A stretch of DNA of 64,000 nucleotides. Source: JABSQH01 sp039177505. Lineage in GTDB: Bacteria > Actinomycetota > Acidimicrobiia > Acidimicrobiales > Ilumatobacteraceae. A model generated the notes under the pieces. That model searched no databases and was not told the DNA's origin. It was given only the letters and a program-made list of their open reading frames with translations. Each line of letters opens with the position of its first letter. The first letter of the stretch is position 1. This document shows positions 55,712-64,000 of this stretch, one piece after another. The stretch is from contig JBCDFR010000013.1 of NCBI GenBank assembly GCA_039177505.1, positions 12,188-76,187 on the forward strand, in the 5' to 3' direction. The translations under genes and the position numbers were made by a program.

Positions 55712-56040
55712 GGCAGGAGGACCGCCTGACCGATGTCGATGCGCGTTCCTCCGTTGAGGTCGATCAGCCGATCGACATAGCTCACGATATCGGTCGCTGC
55801 GCGATGCTCGGCGGCGATCGACCACAACGTGTCGCCCGGCTGGGCGAGATGCGTGCGGGTCGCAAAGGCGGCCGCCGAGCCGGTCTCGGAGGCCACGGCA
55901 GGTTGGCTTCCGAAACCGGTCAGCGACATGGCGACGCTGCCGACCGCCAGCAGGACGACGACGGCCAACGTCGCGGCGACAAGGCGTCGCCTGGCGTAAT
56001 TCGGACCTCTCGACGTCCCCTCGTACACGACCGATCGCAC
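55708..56040 (-). CDS. LysM domain membrane protein, probable SOS gene
   Basis: A 110-residue protein (GTG 56040). One membrane helix is at about 22-40 and a LysM domain at about 65-110 (HLAQPGDTLWSIAAEHRAAT... to GQAVLLP) that binds peptidoglycan. It is divergent from lexA and separated from it by LexA-like boxes, as is mycobacterial chiZ (Rv2719c), an SOS-induced division regulator with a LysM domain. An ATG at 56124 opens the same frame, but two boxes would then lie inside the coding region, so the later start is preferred. Confidence 0.8.
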   Translation of the reverse strand: MRSVVYEGTSRGPNYARRRLVAATLAVVVLLAVGSVAMSLTGFGSQPAVASETGSAAAFATRTHLAQPGDTLWSIAAEHRAATDIVSYVDRLIDLNGGTRIDIGQAVLLP

Positions 56041-56074
56041 GTCGGGGGGTGATGCGCGGCCGGCGTCGTGATGG

Positions 56075-56155
56075 GAACGGAAGTTCGAAGAACGCACGTT
56101 CGATAGTCTGTCGGGAACGAACACACGTTGTCAACACATTTTCGAACGAATGTTG
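56075..56155. promoter_or_regulatory. Four LexA-box-like sites between the LysM gene and lexA
   Basis: GAAC-N4-GTTC exactly at 56075-56086 (GAACGGAAGTTC) and 56090-56101 (GAACGCACGTTC). GAAC-N4-GTTG is at 56119-56130 and 56144-56155, one base from the actinobacterial SOS box. The order and spacing (15, 29, 25 bp) fit coordinated repression of both divergent genes. Confidence 0.8.
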
Positions 56156-56217
56156 CCCCCAGGCCAGTAACGGTACAGATGTTTGACACTTCGGAGGCGT
56201 CCCCATAACATGTTCCC

Positions 56218-56847
56218 ATGTCGCCCAATATCAGCCGACGCCAACGCGAGATCCTCGATTACATCGAGTCGCAGATCCGCGAACGCGGCTACCCGCCGTC
56301 GGTGCGCGAAATCGGTGATGCGGTCGGTCTGACGTCGCCGTCGACGGTCCACACACATCTCAACACGCTGCAGCGACTCGGCTATCTGCGCCGTGATCCG
56401 GCCAAGCCGCGAGCGATCGAGGTGCGCTACGACCCCAGCAGCGGCGCAATGCTCGAACGGCGTCCGGTGCGCCACGTTCCGTTGGTCGGCGATGTTGCCG
56501 CCGGCACCGACGTGCTGGCCGAAGAGAACGTCGAAGAACTCTTGCCCGTGCCAGTCGACTTCGCCGGCGAAGGCGAGCTGTTCATGCTGCGCGTGCGCGG
56601 CGACTCGATGATCGACGCGGGGATCCTCGACGGCGACTTCGTCGTTGCCACTCAAATCGCCCACCCCGACAACGGCGACATCGTGGTTGCGGGAATCCCG
56701 GGCGGCGAAGCGACCGTGAAGACTTATACGCGATCAGGCGCCGAGGTCACGCTGACCCCGGCGAACACCACGATGGAGCCGATGCCGTTCGGCGCCGACG
56801 AAGTGGAGATCTTCGGTCGCGTGGTGACGGTGATGCGCCGCTACTAA
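56218..56847 (+). CDS. lexA: LexA repressor
   Basis: A 209-residue LexA. The winged helix DNA-binding domain (RRQREILDYIESQIRERGYPPSVREIGDAVGL) is followed by the self-cleaving domain with Ala95-Gly96 in VGDVAAG, Ser130 in GDSMIDAG and Lys168 in EATVKTY. It represses the SOS regulon until RecA stimulates its cleavage. ATG 56218 is the family start; an ATG at 56210 is out of frame. Upstream are the four GAAC-N4-GTTC-like sites. Confidence 0.97.
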   Translation: MSPNISRRQREILDYIESQIRERGYPPSVREIGDAVGLTSPSTVHTHLNTLQRLGYLRRDPAKPRAIEVRYDPSSGAMLERRPVRHVPLVGDVAAGTDVLAEENVEELLPVPVDFAGEGELFMLRVRGDSMIDAGILDGDFVVATQIAHPDNGDIVVAGIPGGEATVKTYTRSGAEVTLTPANTTMEPMPFGADEVEIFGRVVTVMRRY

Positions 56848-56865
56848 ACCGAACGCGGCCCGGCG

Positions 56866-57654
56866 CTACGGCGCCTGGTCTGGAGGTGCCCACGGCGACG
56901 GCGCCTGTGGCGCTCCAGGGAGGTCCGGCTCGCCCGGGATCGCTGCTGGAGGGCGGGCCGGCGCGTCCGACTGTGTTCTCGGAACTGGCCGAGCGACGCC
57001 GGCTGCACCGGTCGTGGGTGGCGGCGCTGGCGCCCCGGGCGGCTGTTGCGGCCACGGCCCACCACCAGGCAGCCACGGTTCGGCATCGACCGGCTCAGCT
57101 TCGGGCTGCCGAGTCGCGCGCAACAGCAGCGCGCCACCGCCAATCAGCCCGATGATCGCAACGAGCACCGCCGAGAGCCGGATGAGGCTGACCCACTGGC
57201 CGGGGTCGCCGCCGACGGCCACGTTGAGCTCGGTGCCGGACTCCACGCGCAGCACGTAGTCGCCCGCGGTCGACACCGTGATTGCGCCGATCTGTTCACC
57301 GCGACGGCCGAGACGCTCGTAGGTGATGCCCGTCGCCTCCTCGATGTCGATCTGCTCGCCATCGGGGTCGAACATGGCCACACTGACGTCTGGCCGCTCC
57401 GAGACGTCGAAGCTGCCGCTCGGACCGTTGCAGTCGCCTGGAACATCATCGAACTGGCCGGAGGTCTCGACGAAGACCAGATACTCGCCTACCTGGTCGA
57501 AGTCGAGCGTCGTGTCGCAGCCGACCGGAGCGCGGGCGAGCACGTCGACACCGTCGTCGGCGCGCTCGTTGGCCATCCACCACAAGACGCCGCCGAGGGT
57601 AAGCCCTGCGAGCGTGACCAGGAGTCCAAGCGGCACCAACCGCTTGGCGGTCAT
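56866..57654 (-). CDS. Membrane protein with extracytoplasmic domain and Pro-rich tail
   Basis: A 262-residue protein. One membrane helix lies at about 6-26. An extracytoplasmic beta-rich domain (about 40-155, with CDTTLDFDQVGEYLVFVE and VAMFDPDGEQIDIEEATG) follows, then a second helix (about 160-182) and a cytoplasmic tail rich in Pro/Ala/Gly. No family is named. ATG 57654 shares one base with the aminotransferase stop. It is the last gene of a long overlapping operon. Confidence 0.75.
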   Translation of the reverse strand: MTAKRLVPLGLLVTLAGLTLGGVLWWMANERADDGVDVLARAPVGCDTTLDFDQVGEYLVFVETSGQFDDVPGDCNGPSGSFDVSERPDVSVAMFDPDGEQIDIEEATGITYERLGRRGEQIGAITVSTAGDYVLRVESGTELNVAVGGDPGQWVSLIRLSAVLVAIIGLIGGGALLLRATRQPEAEPVDAEPWLPGGGPWPQQPPGAPAPPPTTGAAGVARPVPRTQSDAPARPPAAIPGEPDLPGAPQAPSPWAPPDQAP

Positions 57655-58769
57655 CAACGCACGCCCAGTCGTTCGGCAACCAACTGCAGGCGCTCGTCGG
57701 GCTGCACAACGGCGATGCGTACGAATCGATCCCCACCGAGTCCGTAGAACTCGCCAGGACTGACGATCGCGCCGGCGTCGGTCGCCAATCGTTCTGCCAT
57801 GCCCCATCCATCGGTGTCGCCGGTCGACATCCACAGGTAGAAGCCACCGGCGGGCAACTCGACGTGTGTACCACTCCACGCGGTGAGCGCATCGGCAAGC
57901 AGGGTGAGGCGACGGTGATATCGCTCGCGTTGTAGCTCGACGTGTTCGTCGTCATCGAGGGCCACCGCTCCCGCCGCCTGTGCCGGGCCGGGCATCATCA
58001 TCCCGCCGTGCTTCCGTACCTCGCGCAAGAAGTCGACGAGTTCGGCATCGCCCGCATAAAACGCCACCCGCAGGCCGGCCAGGTTGGATCGCTTCGACAG
58101 CGAATGCACCGCCACGACGCCGTCGACACCGTGTTCCAGAATCGATCGACCCCGCCCGGACCAGGTGAATTCGACGTAGCACTCGTCGGAGAACACGGGT
58201 ACGTCGTGAGTGCGGCCCCACTCCGCTGCTGCGCCAAGATCATCCAGCGCCCCCGTCGGGTTCGCTGGGCTGTTGACCCACAACACGAGTGCACGCGCCG
58301 CATCTGCGGGGTCGATCGACCCCAGATCGAGTGTCCCATCGGCGCGCGCCGGCACCGGCACGGCCCGACACGCTGCCAGCTGCGCTCCCATCTCATAGCT
58401 GGGATACGAGATCGCCGGATAGAGCACCGTGTCACGGTCGGGGCGCCGGAGGGCAAGGAGTTTGGGCAGCGAGGCGACGAACTCCTTCGCTCCGATCGCT
58501 GCCCCGATCTGGCTGGTGTCGACCGACACGTGGAATCGCCGCTGCATCCACCGGGCGGCAGCGTCGAGGAGTGGCGGGAGGCCGACACTTGCCGGATAGC
58601 GGTGCGCATCGTCGGCGGCGGCCAGCGCCGCGAGCACCAGCGGATCGGGTGCGTCGAATGGTGTACCGACCGAGAGATCGACAGCGCCACCCGCATGACG
58701 CTCGGCGACATCGACGACGCCGGCGAGACGGTCGTACGGGTACGGTGGCGGCACGAACGGCTGGGTCAC
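57654..58769 (-). CDS. Class I/II aminotransferase, DapC-like
   Basis: A 371-residue PLP enzyme, fold type I. NSPANPTG (about 166-173) and Lys226 in HSLSKRSNLAG (the Schiff-base Lys) are clear, with GLRVAFYAG after it. It resembles succinyldiaminopimelate transaminases (DapC). Its place in the operon with dapF supports a role in lysine/diaminopimelate synthesis, though other aminotransferases look alike. GTG 58769 overlaps the hflX stop. Confidence 0.88.
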   Translation of the reverse strand: MTQPFVPPPYPYDRLAGVVDVAERHAGGAVDLSVGTPFDAPDPLVLAALAAADDAHRYPASVGLPPLLDAAARWMQRRFHVSVDTSQIGAAIGAKEFVASLPKLLALRRPDRDTVLYPAISYPSYEMGAQLAACRAVPVPARADGTLDLGSIDPADAARALVLWVNSPANPTGALDDLGAAAEWGRTHDVPVFSDECYVEFTWSGRGRSILEHGVDGVVAVHSLSKRSNLAGLRVAFYAGDAELVDFLREVRKHGGMMMPGPAQAAGAVALDDDEHVELQRERYHRRLTLLADALTAWSGTHVELPAGGFYLWMSTGDTDGWGMAERLATDAGAIVSPGEFYGLGGDRFVRIAVVQPDERLQLVAERLGVR

Positions 58770-60076
58770 AGCTGGGTCACCCCGGTGGCGAACTCGGCCA
58801 GCCGGCCAGCCGAGGCGTCGGACAACCGCGCCCGAATGGTCCAAGATTCCTCGCCGTCGGTCATCGAGACGACCTCACCTTCACGGTGCACCGCCGCAAG
58901 CACGTCGCCGCGGGCGTACGGGACCTCCAACTCGTGTACCGCACTCAAGGAGCGCAGCCGGTCCGACAGGGCCCGCAGGAACGCATCGGCGCCGTCGCCG
59001 CTGGCCGCGCTGAGCGCGACCGACCCTGGATGGTCGAGCACGAGCTGCTTGGCCACGCCGGGCTCGACGTCTGACTTGTTGAACACGAGGAGCTCCGGCA
59101 CGGCGTCGGCGTCGATCTCACCGAGCACGTCGCGCACGGCATCGATCTGCGTTTCCGGGTCCGGTGCCGAGGCATCGACGACGTGGACGAGGTAGTCCGC
59201 CATAGCTGCGACCTCGAGCGTGCCCTTGAACGACTCGACCAGTCCGTGCGGCAGGTTGCGGATGAACCCCACCGTGTCGGACAACAGCACCGGCTCACCG
59301 CCGGGCAACGAGAGCCGGCGGGTGGTTGGATCGAGCGTGGCGAACAGCCGGTCCTCGACGAGCACCCCCGATGACGTCAACTGGTTGAGCAACGTGGACT
59401 TTCCGGCGTTGGTGTATCCGACGATGGCGACGGACGCCAGGCCACTGCGCGATCTGCCTTTGCGCTGCAGGGCACGGGTGTCGCCCAACGCGTCGAGGTC
59501 GCGTTCGAGACGGTTGATACGGCGCATGATCCGGCGGCGATCGGTCTCGATCTTGGTTTCACCCCCGCCGAAGCGGGCCCCGACGCCGCCGCGCTGCTGG
59601 CTCAGCTTGGCCCCGCGGCCACGACGGAGCCGCGGCAGGCGGTAGCGCAGGAGCGCAAGCTCCACCTGTGCCTTGCCCTCCTGCGTGCGCGCATTCTGGG
59701 CGAAGATGTCGAGGATCACCGCGGTGCGGTCGATGGCCGTTCGGCCGAGCAGTTTCTCGAGGTTGAACTGCTGTGCGGGACTCAACTCGTTGTCGAACAC
59801 AATCGTGTCGGCATCGACAGCGAGCGCCAGCGTCTTCAGCTCCTCGGCCTTGCCTTTGCCGACGTACCAGGTGTGATCGGGCGCATCACGTCGTTGCACA
59901 ACCTGGCCGACCACGTCGGCTCCGGCGGTGTCGACGAGGAGCGCCAGCTCGGCAAGCGCCGCCTCGACCTGTCCGTCGGTCGCCGCCGGTGCGGCGACCG
60001 AGACGAGAATGATCTTCTCGCGGATCGTCCGATCGATGAGTGTGCCCGCGAGGGCCTCGTCGTAGGGGCGGTTCAT
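58766..60076 (-). CDS. hflX: GTPase HflX
   Basis: A 436-residue HflX, a GTPase that rescues and splits stalled ribosomes. The N-terminal HflX domain (HTWYVGKGKAEEL, SPAQQFNLEKLLG, QNARTQEGKAQVELALLRYRLPRL) and the coiled linker (GGETKIETDRRRI) precede the G domain with G1 GYTNAGKST (220-228), G3 DTVGF and G4 NKSD. ATG 60076 overlaps the dapF stop (ATGA). Confidence 0.97.
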   Translation of the reverse strand: MNRPYDEALAGTLIDRTIREKIILVSVAAPAATDGQVEAALAELALLVDTAGADVVGQVVQRRDAPDHTWYVGKGKAEELKTLALAVDADTIVFDNELSPAQQFNLEKLLGRTAIDRTAVILDIFAQNARTQEGKAQVELALLRYRLPRLRRGRGAKLSQQRGGVGARFGGGETKIETDRRRIMRRINRLERDLDALGDTRALQRKGRSRSGLASVAIVGYTNAGKSTLLNQLTSSGVLVEDRLFATLDPTTRRLSLPGGEPVLLSDTVGFIRNLPHGLVESFKGTLEVAAMADYLVHVVDASAPDPETQIDAVRDVLGEIDADAVPELLVFNKSDVEPGVAKQLVLDHPGSVALSAASGDGADAFLRALSDRLRSLSAVHELEVPYARGDVLAAVHREGEVVSMTDGEESWTIRARLSDASAGRLAEFATGVTQL

Positions 60077-60888
60077 CGGAGCAGGTCGACCTCGATCGAT
60101 GCAACATAGGTCGCGGGACCAGTCAGGACAGCACGGGTTGGGACGTCGGCGTCGAAGCCGACCGAGGCACGTCCGCCATCCATGTGCACCGTGACTTCTG
60201 GATGCTGCAAAGCCACGAGGCCCCACGAACGCGCCGCATACGCCGCGGCCACCGCACCGGTTCCGCACGCGTCGGTGATGCCCACACCGCGTTCGTGGAC
60301 GCGCATCGTGATCGCGTCGGGTTCCGGGCCCGGCTCGACGATCTCGAGGTTGATGTACGGGACCTGGCCGCCGAGCACGGCGAGATCGACCACCGCGACC
60401 TCATCGACGCCGACAACCGAGTGCGGGTTGCCAACACTCAGGTGCGCGACCGGACGATCGGGATGGCATCCGAGGGCGGCCCAGCCCGAGGGCTCAGGAA
60501 GCGTATCGATGTCGCCCATCTCGACACGGACGTCGACGGTGTCTGGGTCGTCGGTCATCGTGAGCTCGAGACGGCGGTCACCGACGTCGGTGCGCACGAC
60601 CAGTTCGGCGTCGCCAGCCCGGCGACCAGCGAGGGCTTGAGCGAAGCAGCGAATCCCGTTACCGCTCATCTCGGCGCGCGATCCGTCGGCGTTGTACAAC
60701 ACCATGCGGGCGTCGTACCCATCGGCATCGGACGCCAACAAGAGGCCGTCAGCGCCGATACCGCGGTGACGGTGGCACCAGCGACGGGCCAGCTCCGGTA
60801 CGTCGCTCCCGGCGAACGCCCCGCGATCGAACGCGACGAGAAAATCGTTGCCGAGACCGTGGTGCTTGGTGAGGGTGATCGTGCTCAT
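60073..60888 (-). CDS. dapF: Diaminopimelate epimerase
   Basis: A 271-residue DapF that interconverts LL- and meso-diaminopimelate. The two catalytic Cys are Cys81 (SGNGIRCFAQ) and Cys207 (DACGTGAVAA), with KHHGLGNDF at the N-terminus. ATG 60888 overlaps the miaA stop, and the upstream frame is an extension into miaA, not family-like. Mycobacteria keep dapF beside hflX and miaA too. Confidence 0.97.
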   Translation of the reverse strand: MSTITLTKHHGLGNDFLVAFDRGAFAGSDVPELARRWCHRHRGIGADGLLLASDADGYDARMVLYNADGSRAEMSGNGIRCFAQALAGRRAGDAELVVRTDVGDRRLELTMTDDPDTVDVRVEMGDIDTLPEPSGWAALGCHPDRPVAHLSVGNPHSVVGVDEVAVVDLAVLGGQVPYINLEIVEPGPEPDAITMRVHERGVGITDACGTGAVAAAYAARSWGLVALQHPEVTVHMDGGRASVGFDADVPTRAVLTGPATYVASIEVDLLR

Positions 60889-61787
60889 CGACGAAGGGCA
60901 TCGAGCACTGCCGGCAGCGCAGCTGCGACCGGATCCGGCTCGACGTCGATCCAGCGTACGCGGGGATCGCGACGGAACCATCGCTCCTGACGGACGGCGA
61001 ATTGCCGAGTGCGCGTGATTGTCGCCTCGATCGCCTCGTCGAGGCCGATTGCACCGCCGAGATGGGCGCGAAGCTCGGTATAGCCCAGCGCTTGGGCTGC
61101 GGTCCGCGACATCGGGCCGAGAGCTTCGACCTCCGCGAGCAGACCCTCATCCATCATTGCGTGGACGCGCGATGCAATCCGATCGGCCAGCACCTGCCGG
61201 GGCCACCGCAGACCGATCTGCATCGTGTCGGTGGCGGGATAGTGATCGACACCGGGGCCGAACGAGCTGAACCTACGGCCCGCACCATCGATCACTTCGA
61301 GCGCTCGTGTGACTCGACGTTGGTTTCCCGGCTCGATGCGAGCGGCTGCGGTTGGATCGACGCGTTCGAGTCGCCGATACGCAGCTGCGAGCCCATCAGC
61401 GGCCACCTCCGCCTCGACCGCCCGACGAGCGGCGGGAAACTCCCCGGGCAGGTCGAATCCATCGATGACCGCGCGGTGGTAGAGGCCAGTGCCGCCAACG
61501 AAGACGAGGTCGCGCCCGTCTCGTTCGATCTGCGTAACGGCTCGGTGTGCGGCTCGCTGGAATTCGGCGACCGTGAACGACTCGGTGGCCTCGACCAGAT
61601 CGATGCAATGGTGGCGAACCGACTCCTGTTCGGCGATGGTTGGTTTGGCGGTGCCGATGTCCATCCCGCGGTACACCTGCATCGAGTCGACCGAGACCAA
61701 GTCGACATCGCCCACCTGCCGTGCAGCGGCGAGCGCAAGGTTCGACTTTCCCGACGCCGTCGGACCAACGATCGCGATTCGGGTCAG
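60885..61787 (-). CDS. miaA: tRNA dimethylallyltransferase MiaA
   Basis: A 300-residue MiaA, which adds a dimethylallyl group to A37 of tRNAs reading UNN codons. The Walker A-like GPTASGKS is at 8-15, DSMQVYRGMDIGTAKP at about 34-49, and GGTGLYHRAVIDGF follows. Only a CTG at 61787 lies in frame before the P-loop, overlapping the chorismate mutase stop as CTGA; the next start (GTG 61715) would remove the P-loop. A CTG start is therefore inferred. Confidence 0.92.
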   Translation of the reverse strand: MTRIAIVGPTASGKSNLALAAARQVGDVDLVSVDSMQVYRGMDIGTAKPTIAEQESVRHHCIDLVEATESFTVAEFQRAAHRAVTQIERDGRDLVFVGGTGLYHRAVIDGFDLPGEFPAARRAVEAEVAADGLAAAYRRLERVDPTAAARIEPGNQRRVTRALEVIDGAGRRFSSFGPGVDHYPATDTMQIGLRWPRQVLADRIASRVHAMMDEGLLAEVEALGPMSRTAAQALGYTELRAHLGGAIGLDEAIEATITRTRQFAVRQERWFRRDPRVRWIDVEPDPVAAALPAVLDALRR

Positions 61788-62080
61788 CGCTCTCCACCCT
61801 CGGCGATGCGCTTGTGGTGCTGAATCACCTCGGCGACGATGAACCGCAGAAAGGCCTCACTGAATGCGGGGTCGAGTCCCGATTGTTCGGCGAGCTGGCG
61901 GAGGCGGTCGATCTGTACTTGCTCACGGGCCGGATCGGCCGGCGGCAGGCCGGCGGTGGCCTTGTAGCGACCCACCGCCTTGGTCACTTTGAACCGCTCG
62001 GCGAGCAGGTGCACCAGGGCAGCATCGATGTTGTCGATGCTCGACCGGTACTCCTCAAGCTGGGCGTCAGGCTCGTCCAT
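61784..62080 (-). CDS. Chorismate mutase (AroQ type)
   Basis: A 98-residue all-helical AroQ-type chorismate mutase. YRSSIDNIDAALVHLLAERFKVTKAVGRYK carries the usual Arg, Asp and Lys, and the C-terminal helices with REQVQIDRLRQLAEQ and FLRFIVAEVIQHHKRIAE follow. It converts chorismate to prephenate. It is the first gene of the overlapping operon, 26 bp after miaB; its stop overlaps the miaA start. Confidence 0.92.
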   Translation of the reverse strand: MDEPDAQLEEYRSSIDNIDAALVHLLAERFKVTKAVGRYKATAGLPPADPAREQVQIDRLRQLAEQSGLDPAFSEAFLRFIVAEVIQHHKRIAEGGER

Positions 62081-62106
62081 GGTTGGGAACCTAGTGATGT
62101 CGACCG

Positions 62107-63552
62107 TCAGCCGGCGGCGACCGGGATGCGCGTCCGGTGTCGTGGAGCCGCGACCAGCTCGACGAAACGACCCTCGAGAAAGTGTGGCGCACCGCGGGTG
62201 ACCTCGATCGTCGCGTAGCTGCCCGCACGCACTCCGCTGGGCGGAACGAAGTGAACGAGTCGATGTTGCCGTGTCCGTCCGCTGACCACCTCCGGATTGC
62301 GCTTGCTCGGACCCTCGACGAGCACCTCCTCGACGCGGCCTTCGCGGGCCTGATTGCGCTGCAGCGCCGATCGTTCGACCACAGTACGGAGTCGAGCGAA
62401 GCGCTCGCTGGCGACGGCCGGGTCGACGGCTCGATCGGTCATGTCCGCCGCCTCGGTGCCGGGCCGCGGTGAAAAGATGAACGTGTACGCGTCGTCGAAC
62501 TCAGCAGCGGCGGCGACGTCCATGGTCGCGGCGAAGTCGTCGTCGGTCTCGCCGGGGAAGCCGACGATGATGTCGGTGGTCACCGCCAGATCGGTGACGG
62601 CATGTCGAGCCGCGGCCAGACGTTCTAGGTAGCGATCGGCCGTGTAGCCACGATGCATGGCGGCGAGTACTCGATCGCTCCCGGCCTGCAACGGGTAGTG
62701 CAAGTGTTCACACACCTCCGACGTCTCGGCCATGGCTGCAAACGTCTCGCTGCGCATGTCCTTGGGATGTGGGCTGGTGTAGCGCACTCGCCGAATTCCG
62801 TCGATGGCCCCGACGGCGCGCAACAAGTCGGCGAACAACGGTCGCAGGCCCGCGGTGCCGTCACCGGCACGCCGTGCGGCGAGTTGCAGGTCGCGGCCGT
62901 AGCTGTTGACGTTCTGGCCAAGGAGGGTCACCTCGGTGACACCCTGCGTGGCGAGTTGGGCGACCTCGTCGATGATCTGTTCGAAGGGACGGCTGATCTC
63001 TTCACCGCGGACCGCCGGAACGATGCAGAACGCGCAATTGTTGTCGCAGCCGATCTGGATCGTGACCCATGCGTTGTACGAGGACTCGCGGCGCACGGGC
63101 AACGCGGACGGGAACATCGCGTGATCGTCGATGACCGCTGCGTCGAGAATCTCGGTGATCGGTCGAGTGCTGATACGCGCCTGGGCCAGCAGTTCCGCGG
63201 CCCGGTGCACGTTGTGTGTGCCCATCACGACATCGACGTGACCAGCGCGGTTCGCAACCTCCTCGCGGTCCTTTTGCGCAAGGCATCCGGACACGACGAT
63301 CTGACGATCCGGTCGTTGCGCCTTCCAGGTCTTCAAGTGGCCAAGGTTGCCGTACAACTTGTTGTCGGCGTTCTCACGGATACAACATGTGTTCAGTACG
63401 ATCACGTCGGCATCGTCGTCCGACTCAGCGGCGACGAGCCCGTCGGACTCGAGCAGGCCGGCGATCCGCTCTGAGTCGTGCTCGTTCATCTGACAGCCGT
63501 AGGTCCGCACGACGTAGCGCCGGGCGTCATCGAGACCGTCGGGATGGGGCAC
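62107..63552 (-). CDS. miaB: tRNA methylthiotransferase MiaB
   Basis: A 481-residue radical SAM enzyme that adds a methylthio group to isopentenyladenosine-37 of tRNA. The N-terminal methylthiotransferase Cys are in YGCQMN, NTCCIREN and SGCLAQ, the radical SAM CxxxCxxC is in GCDNNCAFCIVP, and a TRAM-like domain ends the protein. GTG 63552 is the start; the upstream part overlaps the divergent gene. It acts after MiaA. Confidence 0.96.
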   Translation of the reverse strand: MPHPDGLDDARRYVVRTYGCQMNEHDSERIAGLLESDGLVAAESDDDADVIVLNTCCIRENADNKLYGNLGHLKTWKAQRPDRQIVVSGCLAQKDREEVANRAGHVDVVMGTHNVHRAAELLAQARISTRPITEILDAAVIDDHAMFPSALPVRRESSYNAWVTIQIGCDNNCAFCIVPAVRGEEISRPFEQIIDEVAQLATQGVTEVTLLGQNVNSYGRDLQLAARRAGDGTAGLRPLFADLLRAVGAIDGIRRVRYTSPHPKDMRSETFAAMAETSEVCEHLHYPLQAGSDRVLAAMHRGYTADRYLERLAAARHAVTDLAVTTDIIVGFPGETDDDFAATMDVAAAAEFDDAYTFIFSPRPGTEAADMTDRAVDPAVASERFARLRTVVERSALQRNQAREGRVEEVLVEGPSKRNPEVVSGRTRQHRLVHFVPPSGVRAGSYATIEVTRGAPHFLEGRFVELVAAPRHRTRIPVAAG

Positions 63553-63586
63553 GAGCGTGCAGCCTATTGCCGATATCGTCCCGCGG

Positions 63587-64000
63587 ATGCTCGCCGTCTT
63601 GCCGATCTCGAACACCTACCAAGTGTTCGGACTGCTCCACGTGATCGCGGCGATCGTCGCATTCGGACCGCTGTTCCTGTACCCACGGTTGCAGCGTGCG
63701 GGCGAGACGACAGCGATCGCCTCACTCCACATGCGCTTGGTGTTCCCTGCGCTCGTCGTGTTGTGGGTGCTCGGTATGGGCATGGCCGGGATCGGTGCGT
63801 ACAACATTGCGGAGACCTGGTGGATCTCGATTTCGATCGTGATCTGGCTGGCGATGACGCTCGTCAGCTGGTTTCTGATCCGGCCGGCGCTGAACGACGA
63901 CGGCGACGACGCCCGTTCGAAGATGGCCGCGGGTATCGGGGCGACCCACCTGCTGCTCGTGGTGGCGTTGTGGCTGATGATCTTCCAGCCCGGAGGTTCC
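63587..64000 (+). CDS. DUF2269-like membrane protein, 3' end cut by window
   Basis: The frame from ATG 63587 runs 138 codons to the window end without a stop. It has at least four hydrophobic helices (about 13-30, 45-70, 78-95, 115-135) with FGLLHVIAAIVAFGPLFLYPRL at the start, like the DUF2269 family of predicted integral membrane proteins. It is divergent from miaB by 34 bp. Function unknown; the C-terminus lies outside. Confidence 0.7.
   Translation, partial: MLAVLPISNTYQVFGLLHVIAAIVAFGPLFLYPRLQRAGETTAIASLHMRLVFPALVVLWVLGMGMAGIGAYNIAETWWISISIVIWLAMTLVSWFLIRPALNDDGDDARSKMAAGIGATHLLLVVALWLMIFQPGGS

Noticed and set aside
56041..56124. N-terminal extension of the LysM protein from ATG 56124
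   Set aside because: Two exact SOS boxes would fall within coding sequence and the extra residues look unstructured; the later GTG is preferred.

Overview
The window is high-GC DNA from an actinobacterium. Gene content and order look most like the class Acidimicrobiia (Ilumatobacter-like), but that placement is inference from protein flavour and synteny, with no search behind it. Supporting signs are the miaB-miaA-dapF-hflX-lexA-LysM order shared with mycobacteria and relatives, a class II (B12) ribonucleotide reductase, KorAB 2-oxoacid:ferredoxin oxidoreductase, frequent GTG starts, and many 4-nt ATGA/GTGA gene overlaps. Nearly all of it reads as ordinary chromosome, with about 58 protein genes and one tRNA.

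Layout. 1-6958: mixed enzymes, a DUF5995 protein, a patatin-like lipase and a large secreted LPATG-anchored nuclease. 7069-10817: a small (3.75 kb) integrated element in the 3' half of a tRNA-Ala(GGC) gene. It is bounded by a 43-bp direct repeat (attL/attR) and carries a tyrosine recombinase, a chain of overlapping small membrane-protein genes that looks like a phage lysis-type cassette, two small secreted proteins and at least one truncated coding fragment. 10937-16479: DUF985 cupin, a divergent SDR/TetR pair with two inverted repeats between them, the nadD-LCP-rsfS cluster and a sigma-70 factor with a long leader. 16578-26670: DAHP synthase, serine hydrolase, thiolase, ROK kinase, PIG-L deacetylase, thymidine kinase, CHAD and CYTH proteins, ATP-dependent DNA ligase. 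26766-38182: KorA-KorB, an orphan ABC ATPase, a hemolysin III-family protein, a UvrD2-like helicase, a phosphatase and a sugar transporter. 38221-49427: K+ channel with RCK domains, O-methyltransferase, TldD/TldE, amidase, a DUF7715-like protein, an RND permease. 49431-64000: class II ribonucleotide reductase with a long structured leader, a molybdopterin oxidoreductase, a RibD-like reductase, and the SOS/lexA locus. This is followed by a six-gene overlapping operon (chorismate mutase, miaA, dapF, hflX, dapC-like aminotransferase, membrane protein) preceded by miaB.

How the parts work together. lexA and the divergent LysM-protein gene share an upstream region holding four GAAC-N4-GTTC-like sites, so both are probably SOS-controlled; the same pair exists in mycobacteria (lexA/chiZ). 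The dapF and dapC-like genes supply lysine/peptidoglycan precursors, and miaA/miaB modify A37 of tRNA. TldD/E form a heteromeric peptidase. KorA/B form a CoA- and ferredoxin-dependent oxidoreductase.

Most worth a second look: the structured leader of the ribonucleotide reductase gene (52342-52496, minus strand), the tRNA-Ala integrated element with its duplicated Shine-Dalgarno unit, the four-site lexA control region, the apparent CTG start of miaA, and two families of long perfect palindromes placed between convergent genes.
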